The notes under the pieces are model-generated. The model saw nothing but the letters and a program-made list of their open reading frames with translations, was not told the origin of the DNA and searched no databases. The position numbers and the translations under genes are program-made. Of a stretch of 8,340 nt of DNA, positions 1 to 6,579 are shown piece after piece (the first letter of the stretch is position 1; every line of letters starts with the position of its first letter). Location: assembly GCA_031260615.1 (NCBI GenBank), contig JAISLG010000146.1, positions 1-8,340 of the forward strand, read 5' to 3'. This DNA comes from Oscillospiraceae bacterium. Lineage in GTDB: Bacteria; Bacillota; Clostridia; Oscillospirales; Ruminococcaceae.

Positions 1-5
1 CCGTT

Positions 6-467
6 TTATCTAAACGGGTCATATAGTTGATACAGGTAATTCATCGCCGTATTATGCCGCGAATGAAGCGACCGCACACTAAAAAACGTTGCTGTTGCCA
101 CATCTTCCCAATCAAGGAGCTTTATGTATTTATGCTCCATAATCGTACGCAGTTCGGGGGGGAGTTCCGCAAGCAAGCGCGATACTGCACCCTCAGCCTC
201 GTGTAGTAACGTGGTTGTTTCTGCTAATACAGTTTCCGCGTTGCGCAGGCGTTTTTCCGCGAAACGGAGTGCGCCTGCGCCTTTGCGATGCTTGATTAAC
301 CGCAGTTCGGTCGGCGGCGATTTGTCCATACTGCTCTTCCGTATAGTATCCCGTATCACTGTTAAGCCGTAAATGTCGTTTTCGAGTTCGCCACATCGCT
401 TCGTAAGTACCGACGGGCGGCGTAGGAACCTTTTGAGTTCCTCAAAGTTTTTATCGCGTAGTTCCAT
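6..467 (-). CDS. Sigma-70 region 4-like HTH protein (DUF1492/phage-type regulator)
   Basis: Predicted 153-aa cytoplasmic protein. The N-terminal two thirds (about residues 5-100) are charged and helical, probably coiled coil, with many Lys/Arg/Glu. The C-terminal part (about 103-147) reads ELPPELRTIMEHKYIKLLDW, then EDVA and a serine-rich recognition-helix stretch (FSVRSLHSRH). This matches the 'L..RY..gl.weeIA..l..S.rtv' pattern of sigma region 4 / DUF1492 proteins, which are often late-gene or small regulators in phages and integrated elements of Firmicutes. The ATG at 467 is chosen because AAGGAG (474-479 on the minus strand) lies 6 nt upstream; the frame stays open to 512 but that extension has no such site and encodes a low-complexity VTVTVT stretch. 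Divergent from spoVAC. Three GGTAAC hexamers sit just upstream of the RBS. DNA binding is inferred; its target is unknown. A prophage-remnant origin is possible but no other phage gene is visible. Confidence 0.72.
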   Translation of the reverse strand: MELRDKNFEELKRFLRRPSVLTKRCGELENDIYGLTVIRDTIRKSSMDKSPPTELRLIKHRKGAGALRFAEKRLRNAETVLAETTTLLHEAEGAVSRLLAELPPELRTIMEHKYIKLLDWEDVATATFFSVRSLHSRHNTAMNYLYQLYDPFR

Positions 468-492
468 ATCATTCTCCTTGGAAGTGAAAATT

Positions 493-510
493 GTTACCGT
501 TACCGTTACC
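493..510. repeat. Three tandem GTTACC hexamers (GGTAAC on minus strand)
   Basis: Three exact, adjacent copies of a 6-bp unit lie 26 nt upstream of the HTH gene start and immediately upstream of its ribosome binding region. The position fits an operator or leader element of that gene, possibly bound by its own product, but this is inference from location only. Alternatively it is a simple-sequence repeat. Confidence 0.6.
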
Positions 511-722
511 ATATAAATAATATAATCATAAATGGGGAAGAGGTACAGAGTATACGGGCAAATATGACCATATATGCGATAACAAAGCCTGTTTTAGACA
601 AGTCACGACAGGGTTCGCGGAAAGATTACATAGTCGGGAAAGCAAGCGTGTTCCGCCCTCAAAAAGCCTGTCGAAACGGACGGAATAAAAAAGAATTTTC
701 GGGTTTCGAGGAAAAACATACC

Positions 723-755
723 TGAATATAGGAGACTGTGTCGGAAAGAATAATA
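723..755 (+). promoter_or_regulatory. Possible sigma-G-type promoter of spoVAC
   Basis: GAATA (724-728) fits the forespore sigma-G -35 consensus GHATR, and AATAATA (749-755) matches six of seven positions of the -10 consensus CATWMTA. The spacer is 20 nt, longer than the usual 17-18, which weakens the call. In B. subtilis the spoVA genes are sigma-G dependent, which motivated the search. Start of transcription would be near 762, giving a short leader. Confidence 0.25.
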
Positions 756-779
756 ACAGTAGTTTATAGGGGGCGGCAA

Positions 780-1253
780 ATGGCACAGCAACTCAAAAAT
801 ACCTCGGCAATCGAAAAAGATTACGCCGAGTTGGTTAAGAAACATTCGGGCAAATCGAAACATTCGGTTATGCTTGTAAAGGCGTTTTTGTTCGGCGGCG
901 GAATATGCGCGTTCGGACAAGGGCTGATAAATATGTACGAATACCTCGGCTTCAACGCGGCGGATAGCTCAATGCTGTGTTCCGTCACACTTATATTCAT
1001 ATCGGCAATGCTCACGGGGCTGAAAGTATACGACAAAATCGCAATGCACGCGGGGGCGGGTACATTGATACCCGTTACGGGGTTCGCGAATTCAGTGGTT
1101 GCCCCCGCGCTCGAATTCAAATCCGAGGGTTGGATACTCGGCGTGTCCCCGAAAATATTCGTGGTCGCGGGTCCAGTCTTAGTATGGGGGTTGCTCACCT
1201 CAGTGATTTGTGGGTTGATACGGCATTTGTTGGAGATTTATTTTTTGCGGTGA
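780..1253 (+). CDS. spoVAC: Stage V sporulation protein AC (SpoVAC)
   Basis: Predicted 157-aa integral membrane protein of the SpoVA complex, which moves dipicolinic acid with calcium into the forespore and releases it at germination; in B. subtilis SpoVAC itself behaves as a mechanosensitive channel. Visible family signatures are VKAFLFGGGICAFGQ (33-47), LIFISAMLTGLKVYDKI (71-87), AGAGTLIPVTGFANS (91-105) and an EFKSEGWILGV stretch (112-122). Hydrophobic segments lie at about 33-50, 65-82 and 126-147. Length agrees with the family (about 150 aa). The ATG at 780 has GGGGG six nt upstream and gives the usual short charged N-terminus; a GTG at 738 preceded by AGGAG only 3 nt away would add 14 residues and is less likely. 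Odd: spoVAD and spoVAE, normally directly downstream, are absent; the next gene is a TerD homologue. Upstream is a divergent HTH gene. Confidence 0.93.
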   Translation: MAQQLKNTSAIEKDYAELVKKHSGKSKHSVMLVKAFLFGGGICAFGQGLINMYEYLGFNAADSSMLCSVTLIFISAMLTGLKVYDKIAMHAGAGTLIPVTGFANSVVAPALEFKSEGWILGVSPKIFVVAGPVLVWGLLTSVICGLIRHLLEIYFLR

Positions 1254-1287
1254 CGGATAGTTTGGGGTTTGGGGTTTACAAATTATG

Positions 1288-1293
1288 TATAAT
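1288..1293 (+). promoter_or_regulatory. Possible -10 element for the TerD-family gene
   Basis: A perfect TATAAT occurs 59 nt upstream of the TerD-family start. The -35 region at correct spacing (about 1264-1271) is GGGG/TTT-rich and not TTGACA-like, so the promoter is only suggested. If it is not used, the gene would be read through from spoVAC, since no strong terminator lies between them. Confidence 0.3.
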
Positions 1294-1351
1294 GGGGTAG
1301 AATGTCCATAGGGAATTCTGCCCTGTTTTGTATTTGAAAAGGAGATTACTT

Positions 1352-1885
1352 ATGGCAACCGAAGCGAATAAAATTTTAGTTGGTCTGGGCTGGGATGCGG
1401 CAAAAGGAAAATTGTTCGGTAAAGCAACCCCGATAGACCTTGATTTATCGGCGTTCGTGTTGAAAAACGGGAAACTTCAAGGCGGCACGGCGGATTTCGT
1501 GTACGCGGCTCGCAAGAACCACTCTGACGGCGCAATAATCCACTCCGGGGACGACGTAGGGGGCAAAGGAGCAGGCGACGATGAAGTAATAACAGCGGAT
1601 TTGACAAAGTTGCCGTTTGAATACGACCGTGTAATATTCTTTGCGACAATCAACAAAGCAAAGGAACGCAAACAAGATTTCAGCACGGTAAAAAACGCGT
1701 ATATTCGCATAGCGAACGCAGACAACGGGGTCGAGATATTCAAACTGAATCTCTCCGACATACAGGGGGGCAAGACGGCTCTGATATTCGCGGAGGCAGT
1801 ACGGGGCGGCAACGCGTGGGTAATAAACTTGATTGGGGAGTCGACATACGACACGGAATTGGACCAACTGGCTACACGATACTAA
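1352..1885 (+). CDS. TerD-family calcium-binding stress protein
   Basis: Predicted 177-aa cytoplasmic protein of the TerD/TerZ/CABP family, linked to tellurite and general stress resistance, with calcium bound by conserved acidic loops; the biochemical function is not settled. Visible signatures are LGWD (12-15), the acidic IDLDLSAF segment (28-35), the central HSGDDVGGKGAGDDEVI block (64-80) that aligns with the family's GDNLTGEGDGDDE loop, FFATINKA (97-104) and the 'NAYIRI' strand (115-120). Length is typical of single-domain members (about 190). The ATG at 1352 has AAGGAG 7 nt upstream, so the eight extra upstream residues of the open frame are not used. Ter genes usually occur in groups (terB, C, D, E); here only one member is present, between spoVAC and a bidirectional terminator. 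A link to spore or envelope stress is only suggested by the neighbour. Confidence 0.93.
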   Translation: MATEANKILVGLGWDAAKGKLFGKATPIDLDLSAFVLKNGKLQGGTADFVYAARKNHSDGAIIHSGDDVGGKGAGDDEVITADLTKLPFEYDRVIFFATINKAKERKQDFSTVKNAYIRIANADNGVEIFKLNLSDIQGGKTALIFAEAVRGGNAWVINLIGESTYDTELDQLATRY

Positions 1886-1908
1886 GCAACACGGGCAATA
1901 CCAAACAG

Positions 1909-1950
1909 AAAAAAAGGGTACAGGAGGCTCGCTCCCTGTACCCTTTTTTT
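1909..1950. terminator. Bidirectional Rho-independent terminator
   Basis: A perfect 16-bp stem: seven A plus GGGTACAGG (1909-1924) pairs with CCTGTACCC plus seven T (1935-1950), around a 10-nt loop. It serves both convergent genes: the T-run on the plus strand terminates the TerD-family gene (stop at 1885), and the A-run reads as a U-run on the minus strand, terminating ftsH (stop at 1972). Confidence 0.93.
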
Positions 1951-1971
1951 GCATTACCTCGCCTTGCCTTG

Positions 1972-3945
1972 TTATACGACAGGCGGCGGCAGTATATTAA
2001 GTTCTTGTTCTGCCTCTTGTTTCAATTCGGGGTCGGCAATCTCCTCGATTTTTTCAGCCATAAGTTTCTCGAAGTCCTCCCCGTCAATTTTCTCGTGTTC
2101 GATAAGGTACTTCGCAATCAAGTGCAGTTTCGCACTCTCACGTTTCAGTATATCCATTGCCCTGTCGTAGCCCGTTTCCATAATCGACTTCACTTCATCG
2201 TCGATTAACGCCGCGATGGACTCCGAGTAATTCCGCCCTTGCGAGTAGTCTCGCCCGAGGAATACTTCGGGGTTTTCGTGTCCGTATAATACAGGTCCGA
2301 GTTTCTCCGAAAACCCGTATCGCGTAACCATATTCCGCGCGATTTCGGTCGCCTTGGCTATATCATTGCTTGCACCCGTCGAGATGTCGTCGAATATCAA
2401 TTTTTCCGCAACGCGCCCTGCCAAACACACTACAATACGCTCCTCAAACTCCGTCTTGTAATGCGAAAATTTGTCGTGTTCGGGGAGGGATATTACATAC
2501 CCGAGAGCCATTCCGCGCGGTATAATCGACACAATATGAACTTTGTCCTGTGTCGGGCAGAAGTAATGGCAGATTGCGTGACCTGCCTCGTGATACGCGG
2601 TTTTCTGCTTGTCTTTTTCGAGTATTGTTTTCGACTTCTTTTCAGGACCCGCGACAATCTTCATCAACGCCTCGCGAATGTCCTCGTTGGTGATAGATTT
2701 GCGATTATTGCGTGCCGCGAGTAATGCGGATTCGTTCAGCAAATTCGCCAAATCCGCTCCCGTGAATCCACTCGTCGTCTTCGCAATATCCGACATTTTA
2801 ACATCGCTGAAAAATTTCTTGCCCTTTTGGTGTACGGCGAGAATCTCCTCGCGCCCCTTAATATCGGGGTAATTCACAACAATCTGCCTGTCAAACCGCC
2901 CCGGGCGCATAAGCGCGGGGTCAAGTATATCCTGTCGGTTCGTTGCCGCCATAACAATGATATTTTCGGTTTCGTTGAACCCGTCCATTTCCACGAGGAG
3001 TTGGTTTAGGGTCTGTTCGCGCTCGTCGTGACCGCCGCCAAGCCCCGCACCGCGATGCCGCCCAACCGCGTCAATTTCGTCAATGAAGATAATAGACGGT
3101 GTTTTTTTCTTCGCTTTGTCGAACAAATCTCGTACGCGGCTTGCGCCGACACCCACGAACATTTCGACAAAATCCGAACCGCTAATGGAAAAGAACGGCG
3201 CGTCAGCCTCGCCCGCTACTGCCTTGGCGAGCAGTGTTTTACCCGTACCCGGAGGTCCGACAAGCAATACGCCGCGCGGCACACGCGCCCCGATTTCTTG
3301 GTATTTTTTGGAATCTTTGAGGAAGTCGACAATCTCTTTGAGTTCCTCTTTTTCCTCGTCTGCTCCGGCAACGTCCGCAAAGGTAATCTTCTTGCCGATA
3401 TGCCCTTCTTTTGTCTTAGCCAAGCCAAAAGAAGCCATTTTTCCGCCGCCGCCCGCTTGTCGCATTATAAAGAAGGAGAACACAATCATAATGACGATTA
3501 AGACGATATACGGCAAAAACTGCGTAACAAAGGTATTATCCGCCTCTTTGACGTAGTTCATTACAAGCGGCTCACCCGTATTCCGCTCGTTGTAATTCAC
3601 GCGGTAATCCTTAGTATCCGTGATAAACAAGGAAATATTCGGGACACTGTATTTGTCCGCGACATTAAACAGGGTTGCTCCCGAATTGCCCTCTGTTTTC
3701 TGCAACTCGGCGAGTTTATCCGCTTTGGTGGGCAAATCGCCCTTAGTAATATATCGGAGTTCACCTTTACCGAGGTCAAGGCTGTACCAGCATACTTCGA
3801 GGTTGTCGAATTTCGAGATAACCGCCGAGTAATTTTGTGGTGCCGCCTTTGCCTTGAAGTTTCCGACGACGTAGACGAACGCGACAATCAGCACCGCGAT
3901 TATCGCCAAATAAATGAAAATCCCTTTTGAATTTGATTTCTGCAC
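1972..3945 (-). CDS. ftsH: ATP-dependent zinc metalloprotease FtsH
   Basis: Predicted 657-aa membrane-anchored AAA+ protease that unfolds and degrades misassembled membrane proteins and regulatory proteins. Domain order: TM1 (about 9-29), extracytoplasmic domain (about 31-142), TM2 (about 143-161), AAA+ ATPase with Walker A GPPGTGKT (230-237), pore loop MFVGVG (262-267), Walker B IIFIDEID (285-292) and second region of homology [21 protein letters not shown] split around 334-354 with arginine fingers R347/R350; then M41 peptidase with zinc motif HEAGH (452-456) and the third-ligand Asp in GASND (528). The C-terminal tail is acidic and ends in PPPVV. The start is GTG at 3945: an in-frame TAA immediately precedes it, the next Met is after TM1, and AAGGA lies 9 nt upstream. 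All catalytic residues are present. It is the last gene of tilS-hpt-ftsH, 70 nt after hpt, and ends at a bidirectional terminator. Confidence 0.98.
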   Translation of the reverse strand: MQKSNSKGIFIYLAIIAVLIVAFVYVVGNFKAKAAPQNYSAVISKFDNLEVCWYSLDLGKGELRYITKGDLPTKADKLAELQKTEGNSGATLFNVADKYSVPNISLFITDTKDYRVNYNERNTGEPLVMNYVKEADNTFVTQFLPYIVLIVIMIVFSFFIMRQAGGGGKMASFGLAKTKEGHIGKKITFADVAGADEEKEELKEIVDFLKDSKKYQEIGARVPRGVLLVGPPGTGKTLLAKAVAGEADAPFFSISGSDFVEMFVGVGASRVRDLFDKAKKKTPSIIFIDEIDAVGRHRGAGLGGGHDEREQTLNQLLVEMDGFNETENIIVMAATNRQDILDPALMRPGRFDRQIVVNYPDIKGREEILAVHQKGKKFFSDVKMSDIAKTTSGFTGADLANLLNESALLAARNNRKSITNEDIREALMKIVAGPEKKSKTILEKDKQKTAYHEAGHAICHYFCPTQDKVHIVSIIPRGMALGYVISLPEHDKFSHYKTEFEERIVVCLAGRVAEKLIFDDISTGASNDIAKATEIARNMVTRYGFSEKLGPVLYGHENPEVFLGRDYSQGRNYSESIAALIDDEVKSIMETGYDRAMDILKRESAKLHLIAKYLIEHEKIDGEDFEKLMAEKIEEIADPELKQEAEQELNILPPPVV

Positions 3946-4015
3946 TTAAATTTTTCCTTACTTATGATTAGTCTTGTCAATTTCAATGAGCGTTTTGATA
4001 GGTAGATAACATATT

Positions 4016-4543
4016 TTATTTAGTTTTCAAACTTGCGACAAAGGGTAATTGCCGATACTCGCCGTCGCAGTCGAGCCCATAGCCTACTATAAACAAATCG
4101 GGTATCTCGAAACCAACATAGTCGGCAACAAAGCCATTTTCACGCCGTGACGGTTTATCGAACAATGTTGCGGTTTGGACGGATAGTGGCTCGCGCGTTT
4201 TGATATTATCCGACAAAAACCTAAGCGTATGCCCCGTATCGAGAATATCCTCAACAATGAGAACGTGCTTATGCGTGACACTCCCCGACAAATCGAGTGT
4301 CAATTTCGGTTCACGGGTACTCTCCGTGCCGACATAACTCGACACTTTTACGAAGTCGAATTCAACTCCTAATTTAAGTTCCCGAACCAAATCGGCAAAG
4401 AACACAACCGCACCTTTGAGGACACCGACAACCGTGACACTATCCGCACCAAGCCCAACATAGTGGGCATTTATTTTCGCCGCCAACTCGCGGACACGGG
4501 CGCGTATTTCCTCGGGGGCAAAGAGTATCTTATCAACTTCCAT
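4016..4543 (-). CDS. hpt: Hypoxanthine phosphoribosyltransferase
   Basis: Predicted 175-aa cytoplasmic purine salvage enzyme that converts hypoxanthine (and usually guanine) plus PRPP to IMP/GMP. Visible motifs are VVGVLKGAVVFFADL (38-52), the flexible-loop SSYVGTESTRE (68-78), the PRPP-binding loop VLIVEDILDTGHTL (94-107) with the two acidic residues E98/D99, Lys130 in LFDKPSRR, and the base-recognition segment VGFEIPDLFIVGYGLD (143-158). Length matches bacterial Hpt (about 180). The ATG at 4543 is preferred because the family begins near 'M.kILfs.eeI'. A TTG at 4558 (five residues longer) is possible: AGAGGA lies about 11 nt before it, while the ATG has only a weak GGTG. The gene starts 36 nt after the tilS stop and is followed by ftsH, the standard Firmicutes order, so co-transcription is likely. 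Confidence 0.96.
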   Translation of the reverse strand: MEVDKILFAPEEIRARVRELAAKINAHYVGLGADSVTVVGVLKGAVVFFADLVRELKLGVEFDFVKVSSYVGTESTREPKLTLDLSGSVTHKHVLIVEDILDTGHTLRFLSDNIKTREPLSVQTATLFDKPSRRENGFVADYVGFEIPDLFIVGYGLDCDGEYRQLPFVASLKTK

Positions 4544-4579
4544 AACACCACATACCAATTATTTTAATATCCTCTGCGT

Positions 4580-5536
4580 TTAATGTTTGCGGTATTGTTG
4601 CGGAATGTGTTTGATATAAAAGAACGTCCCGTCCGCTATGAGGAATTTATTTTTTTGCAAGTTGAGTTTGCCATTGCGCGAATTAAGCAAGCCGAGTGTG
4701 TGCGCGACACGGAGGGAGGAAGATATAATATTATTTTCGGCAAACAGGCGCAGTATTATTCTTGTCTGAACGGGTTCGGGAAAATTTAGGAACGGGTCGA
4801 GGGAAAATTTACCAATTTCATAACAACACAGGGTATTATACCCCTCATCGGCGGTTGTGTCAAGGAAGTTATCGTCTTTTGTGAGCCGCTCGGACAACCC
4901 CGTGCAATTTTGTGTAAACGACGGGTTAATTTGCTTGATAACGGGGAGGATATGTCGGCGAATTTTGTTTCGGGTGTAGTCGTCGGTGAAGTTTGTTTTG
5001 TCCGTTACATATCGGAGATTATGCTCGGCGATGTATTCCTCGACGGCGGCGCGGCTGTTTGTGATTATTGGGCGGATTATTTTATCGCGTTCGGTTGGGA
5101 TACCGCAAAGACCGCGCAACCCCGTGCCGCGAATTAAATTTAGGAGGATTGTTTCGGCGTTGTCGTCGGCATTATGGGCGGTGGCTATGCGATAAGATTG
5201 GGTTTCGGCGAGTGCGTCGTACAGGGCATTGTAGCGCATTTTACGCGCGGCTTCTTCGGTACTTTCGTGTTTATCGGGTATTATTTTGACGTGCTTTACG
5301 GCGAGCGGTATAGCGTAGGTATCGCAAAATTCGCGGCAAAACTCCTCGTCCGAGTCACTATCCGCGCCGCGCAATCCGTGGTTGACGTGGCACGCAAAAA
5401 TTTTATATCCCATTTTATACAGCAAATGGGTCATTGCAATGCTGTCCGCCCCCCCCGATAACGCGCAAAGTATCGGAGAAATTGCCCCTCCGCACAGGGT
5501 TTCAAAATTCGGCTCGGGTATATTTGACAAAAACAT
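4580..5536 (-). CDS. tilS: tRNA(Ile)-lysidine synthetase TilS (short form)
   Basis: Predicted 318-aa ATP-dependent enzyme that ligates lysine to C34 of the CAU-anticodon tRNA-Ile, changing both codon reading (AUA) and amino acid identity; normally essential. Signatures: PP-loop SGGADS (27-32), ACHVNHGLRG (48-57), ATAHNADDNAET (118-129), IRGTGLRGLCGIP (135-147), and DYTRNKIRRHILP (186-198). Residues about 205-318 are a reduced and diverged remainder. E. coli and B. subtilis enzymes are about 430-470 aa with an extra C-terminal domain; this one is close in size to the minimal form known from Aquifex (about 310 aa). No downstream open frame resembles the missing domain, so it looks genuinely short. 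The ATG at 5536 gives the canonical spacing to the PP-loop; AAGGA lies about 15 nt upstream, farther than ideal. The SGGADS codons contain eight consecutive G. First gene of tilS-hpt-ftsH and divergent from the STAS gene. Confidence 0.95.
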   Translation of the reverse strand: MFLSNIPEPNFETLCGGAISPILCALSGGADSIAMTHLLYKMGYKIFACHVNHGLRGADSDSDEEFCREFCDTYAIPLAVKHVKIIPDKHESTEEAARKMRYNALYDALAETQSYRIATAHNADDNAETILLNLIRGTGLRGLCGIPTERDKIIRPIITNSRAAVEEYIAEHNLRYVTDKTNFTDDYTRNKIRRHILPVIKQINPSFTQNCTGLSERLTKDDNFLDTTADEGYNTLCCYEIGKFSLDPFLNFPEPVQTRIILRLFAENNIISSSLRVAHTLGLLNSRNGKLNLQKNKFLIADGTFFYIKHIPQQYRKH

Positions 5537-5552
5537 TTTTATTGTGTATAAT
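5524..5552 (+). promoter_or_regulatory. Consensus sigma-A promoter for the STAS gene
   Basis: Perfect TTGACA (5524-5529) and perfect TATAAT (5547-5552) are separated by exactly 17 nt. Transcription should start near 5559, about 20 nt before the STAS start codon, leaving AGAGG (5568-5572) in a very short leader. The -35 hexamer and the start of the spacer overlap the first codons of the divergent tilS gene, so the two promoters must share this region. Confidence 0.85.
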
Positions 5553-5579
5553 CCTTAGTATTAAATTAGAGGTAAAAAT

Positions 5580-5885
5580 ATGGCACTAACTATAACCGCG
5601 TCCGTAACCCCTGAGGAAACCATTTTGACCCTTAACGGTCGCATAGATACGAATACGGCTAAGTCGCTACAAGCGGAAATCGACAGCGCGTTACCGAGCG
5701 CGACAAAGTTGGCGTTGGATTTTTCACAGGCAGAATATATGTCCTCAATGGGGCTCCGCGTATTACTTGGAACTCACAAATTATGCGAGAAACAAGGCAA
5801 AACATTCGTTATCCGCAATGTACCGCAAGGCACAAAAGAGGTCTTGGAAATCAGCGGTTTTTTAAGTTTCTTACGTTTGGAGTGA
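5580..5885 (+). CDS. STAS-domain anti-sigma factor antagonist (SpoIIAA/RsbV-like)
   Basis: Predicted 101-aa single STAS domain protein, cytoplasmic. Family members bind an anti-sigma kinase when unphosphorylated, freeing the sigma factor. Seen here: LNGRIDTNTAKSL (18-30; the G-ELD-HTA-L region of SpoIIAA), LALDFSQAEYMSSMGLRVLL (44-63) and a C-terminal VLEISGF (88-94; compare MSGL in SpoIIAA). Aligning the GL of the motif, Ser56 corresponds to the phosphorylated serine of SpoIIAA (S58) and RsbV (S56); the preceding Asp of those proteins is Ser55 here, as in many YISSAGLR-type antagonists. Start ATG has AGAGG 7 nt upstream. The gene stands alone: own consensus promoter, own terminator, and no cognate kinase or sigma factor within view. 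It could therefore act in a pathway other than SpoIIA or Rsb; SpoIIAA itself is unlikely because spoIIAB and sigF do not follow. Confidence 0.92.
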   Translation: MALTITASVTPEETILTLNGRIDTNTAKSLQAEIDSALPSATKLALDFSQAEYMSSMGLRVLLGTHKLCEKQGKTFVIRNVPQGTKEVLEISGFLSFLRLE

Positions 5886-5919
5886 TTTTACATCTACGGA
5901 TGTGTTTGGTATTTTTTTT

Positions 5920-5962
5920 GGTTGCGTGTATACTTGGTGGTATATACGCAACCATCTTTTTT
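5920..5962 (+). terminator. Rho-independent terminator of the STAS gene
   Basis: A 14-bp stem (GGTTGCGTGTATAC, 5920-5933, with GTATATACGCAACC, 5940-5953; one G-U pair) with loop TTGGTG is followed by ATC and six T (5957-5962). It lies 34 nt after the stop codon. It is one-directional: there is no A-run on its left side, so it would not stop the minus-strand gene at 6040. Confidence 0.9.
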
Positions 5963-6039
5963 GCATAATATTTGGAATACAGACAACGGTGAAAGTGAAT
6001 TTTGCGCGGTACATTACACAAATATGCTATTTGACACCG

Positions 6040-6558
6040 CTACAACCGTGAAAGCCTATTGAGCGCGGAACTGCCGAGCAAAAGGTACACACAGAGTCCC
6101 GTAGCCGCCCCGGCAACTGCTCCTGCCGCGAGCAACACGGGGAAATACACAAAAACCGCATACCCACCGAGCATAATCGCGGCGACTACTAATTGACCGA
6201 CGTTATGGAATATCGCGGCGCAAACCCCGACGGGTATCGCGGCAATGCGATTTTTCGCGACAGCACTCGCTAAAAACGCCTCAACAGCAAACGCGCACAG
6301 TCCCCCGACGAACGAATACAGAGCGGCGGACACCCCCGAAAACATCAACCCCGACAACAATACACGCACAAAAAAAACCGCAAACGCGGTCTTAACTCCC
6401 CCACCCTCAACAAAGACAAGCCAGAGTACAACGACATTCGCCAAACCCAACCTTGCCCCGGGGACGGGCAACAAGACAGGCACTGCACTCTCGATTACAT
6501 AGACAGCAAGAGCGACCCCGACAAAGAGGGCAACTATGCAGATTCTTTTAGCAGACAT
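6040..6558 (-). CDS. Gx transporter family membrane protein (HepS component I-like)
   Basis: Predicted 172-aa, very hydrophobic integral membrane protein with about five segments (near 6-30, 40-52, 57-76, 80-98, 109-162). The family (Hpre_diP_synt_I, formerly annotated heptaprenyl diphosphate synthase component I) resembles ECF-transporter substrate-binding subunits; the substrate is not established here. Signatures: VPGARLGLANVVVLW (32-46), FFVRVLLSGLMFSG (62-75), LYSFVGGL (80-87), FHNVGQLVVAA (117-127) and VYFPVLLAAGAVAG (137-150). Length is normal. The ATG at 6558 gives a typical start but lacks a clear Shine-Dalgarno; a TTG at 6585 would add nine residues and falls in a repeat, so it is less likely. 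In many Clostridia this gene sits with a NusG-domain-II protein and an ApbE flavin transferase, but neither is adjacent here. Upstream is a repeat-rich gap; no terminator is visible after the stop. Confidence 0.88.
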   Translation of the reverse strand: MSAKRICIVALFVGVALAVYVIESAVPVLLPVPGARLGLANVVVLWLVFVEGGGVKTAFAVFFVRVLLSGLMFSGVSAALYSFVGGLCAFAVEAFLASAVAKNRIAAIPVGVCAAIFHNVGQLVVAAIMLGGYAVFVYFPVLLAAGAVAGAATGLCVYLLLGSSALNRLSRL

Positions 6559-6579
6559 ATTACACACAGAGAACACAAA

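Larger units (their letters stand above)
468..779. other. Divergent intergenic region, no gene seen
   Basis: This 312-bp stretch separates the minus-strand HTH gene from plus-strand spoVAC. It holds the AAGGAG site of the HTH gene (474-479), three tandem GTTACC hexamers (493-510), an AT-rich block (511-533) that could carry a promoter in either direction, short inverted repeats (606-612 with 667-673; 617-622 with 651-656; 671-677 with 703-709) and a possible sporulation-sigma promoter before spoVAC. The open frames across it have no ribosome binding site and no recognisable protein pattern. Confidence 0.6.

Noticed and set aside
526..920. Two minus-strand open frames across 526-786 and 603-920
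   Set aside because: They overlap the spoVAC 5' end and the intergenic region, have no ribosome binding site and no recognisable protein pattern.
1264..1313. Possible G-quadruplex from repeated GGGG upstream of the TerD-family gene
   Set aside because: Only two GGGG runs are close; the third is 19 nt away and the fourth is GGG after another long loop, too weak for a call.
1310..1330. AGGG/CCCT hairpin with T-rich tail after spoVAC
   Set aside because: The stem is only 4 bp and lies within the leader of the TerD-family gene; not a credible terminator.
1445..1954. Long minus-strand open frame antisense to the TerD-family gene
   Set aside because: It runs through the terminator stem, is Cys/Arg/Tyr-rich in the way shadow frames are, and opposes a confident gene.
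3028..3556. Two plus-strand 157-aa open frames inside ftsH
   Set aside because: Antisense shadows of the highly conserved AAA+ coding sequence.
3975..3980. Perfect TTGACA on the minus strand upstream of ftsH
   Set aside because: At 17-nt spacing the -10 position (3952-3957) reads GGAAAA and overlaps the RBS, so no promoter is supported; ftsH is better explained as part of the tilS-hpt operon.
5889..5903. Small ACATC/GATGT hairpin just after the STAS stop codon
   Set aside because: The stem is 5 bp without a T-run; the strong terminator at 5920-5962 explains transcript ending.
6245..6502. Plus-strand Thr/Pro-rich 85-aa open frame
   Set aside because: Antisense shadow of the hydrophobic Gx-transporter gene.
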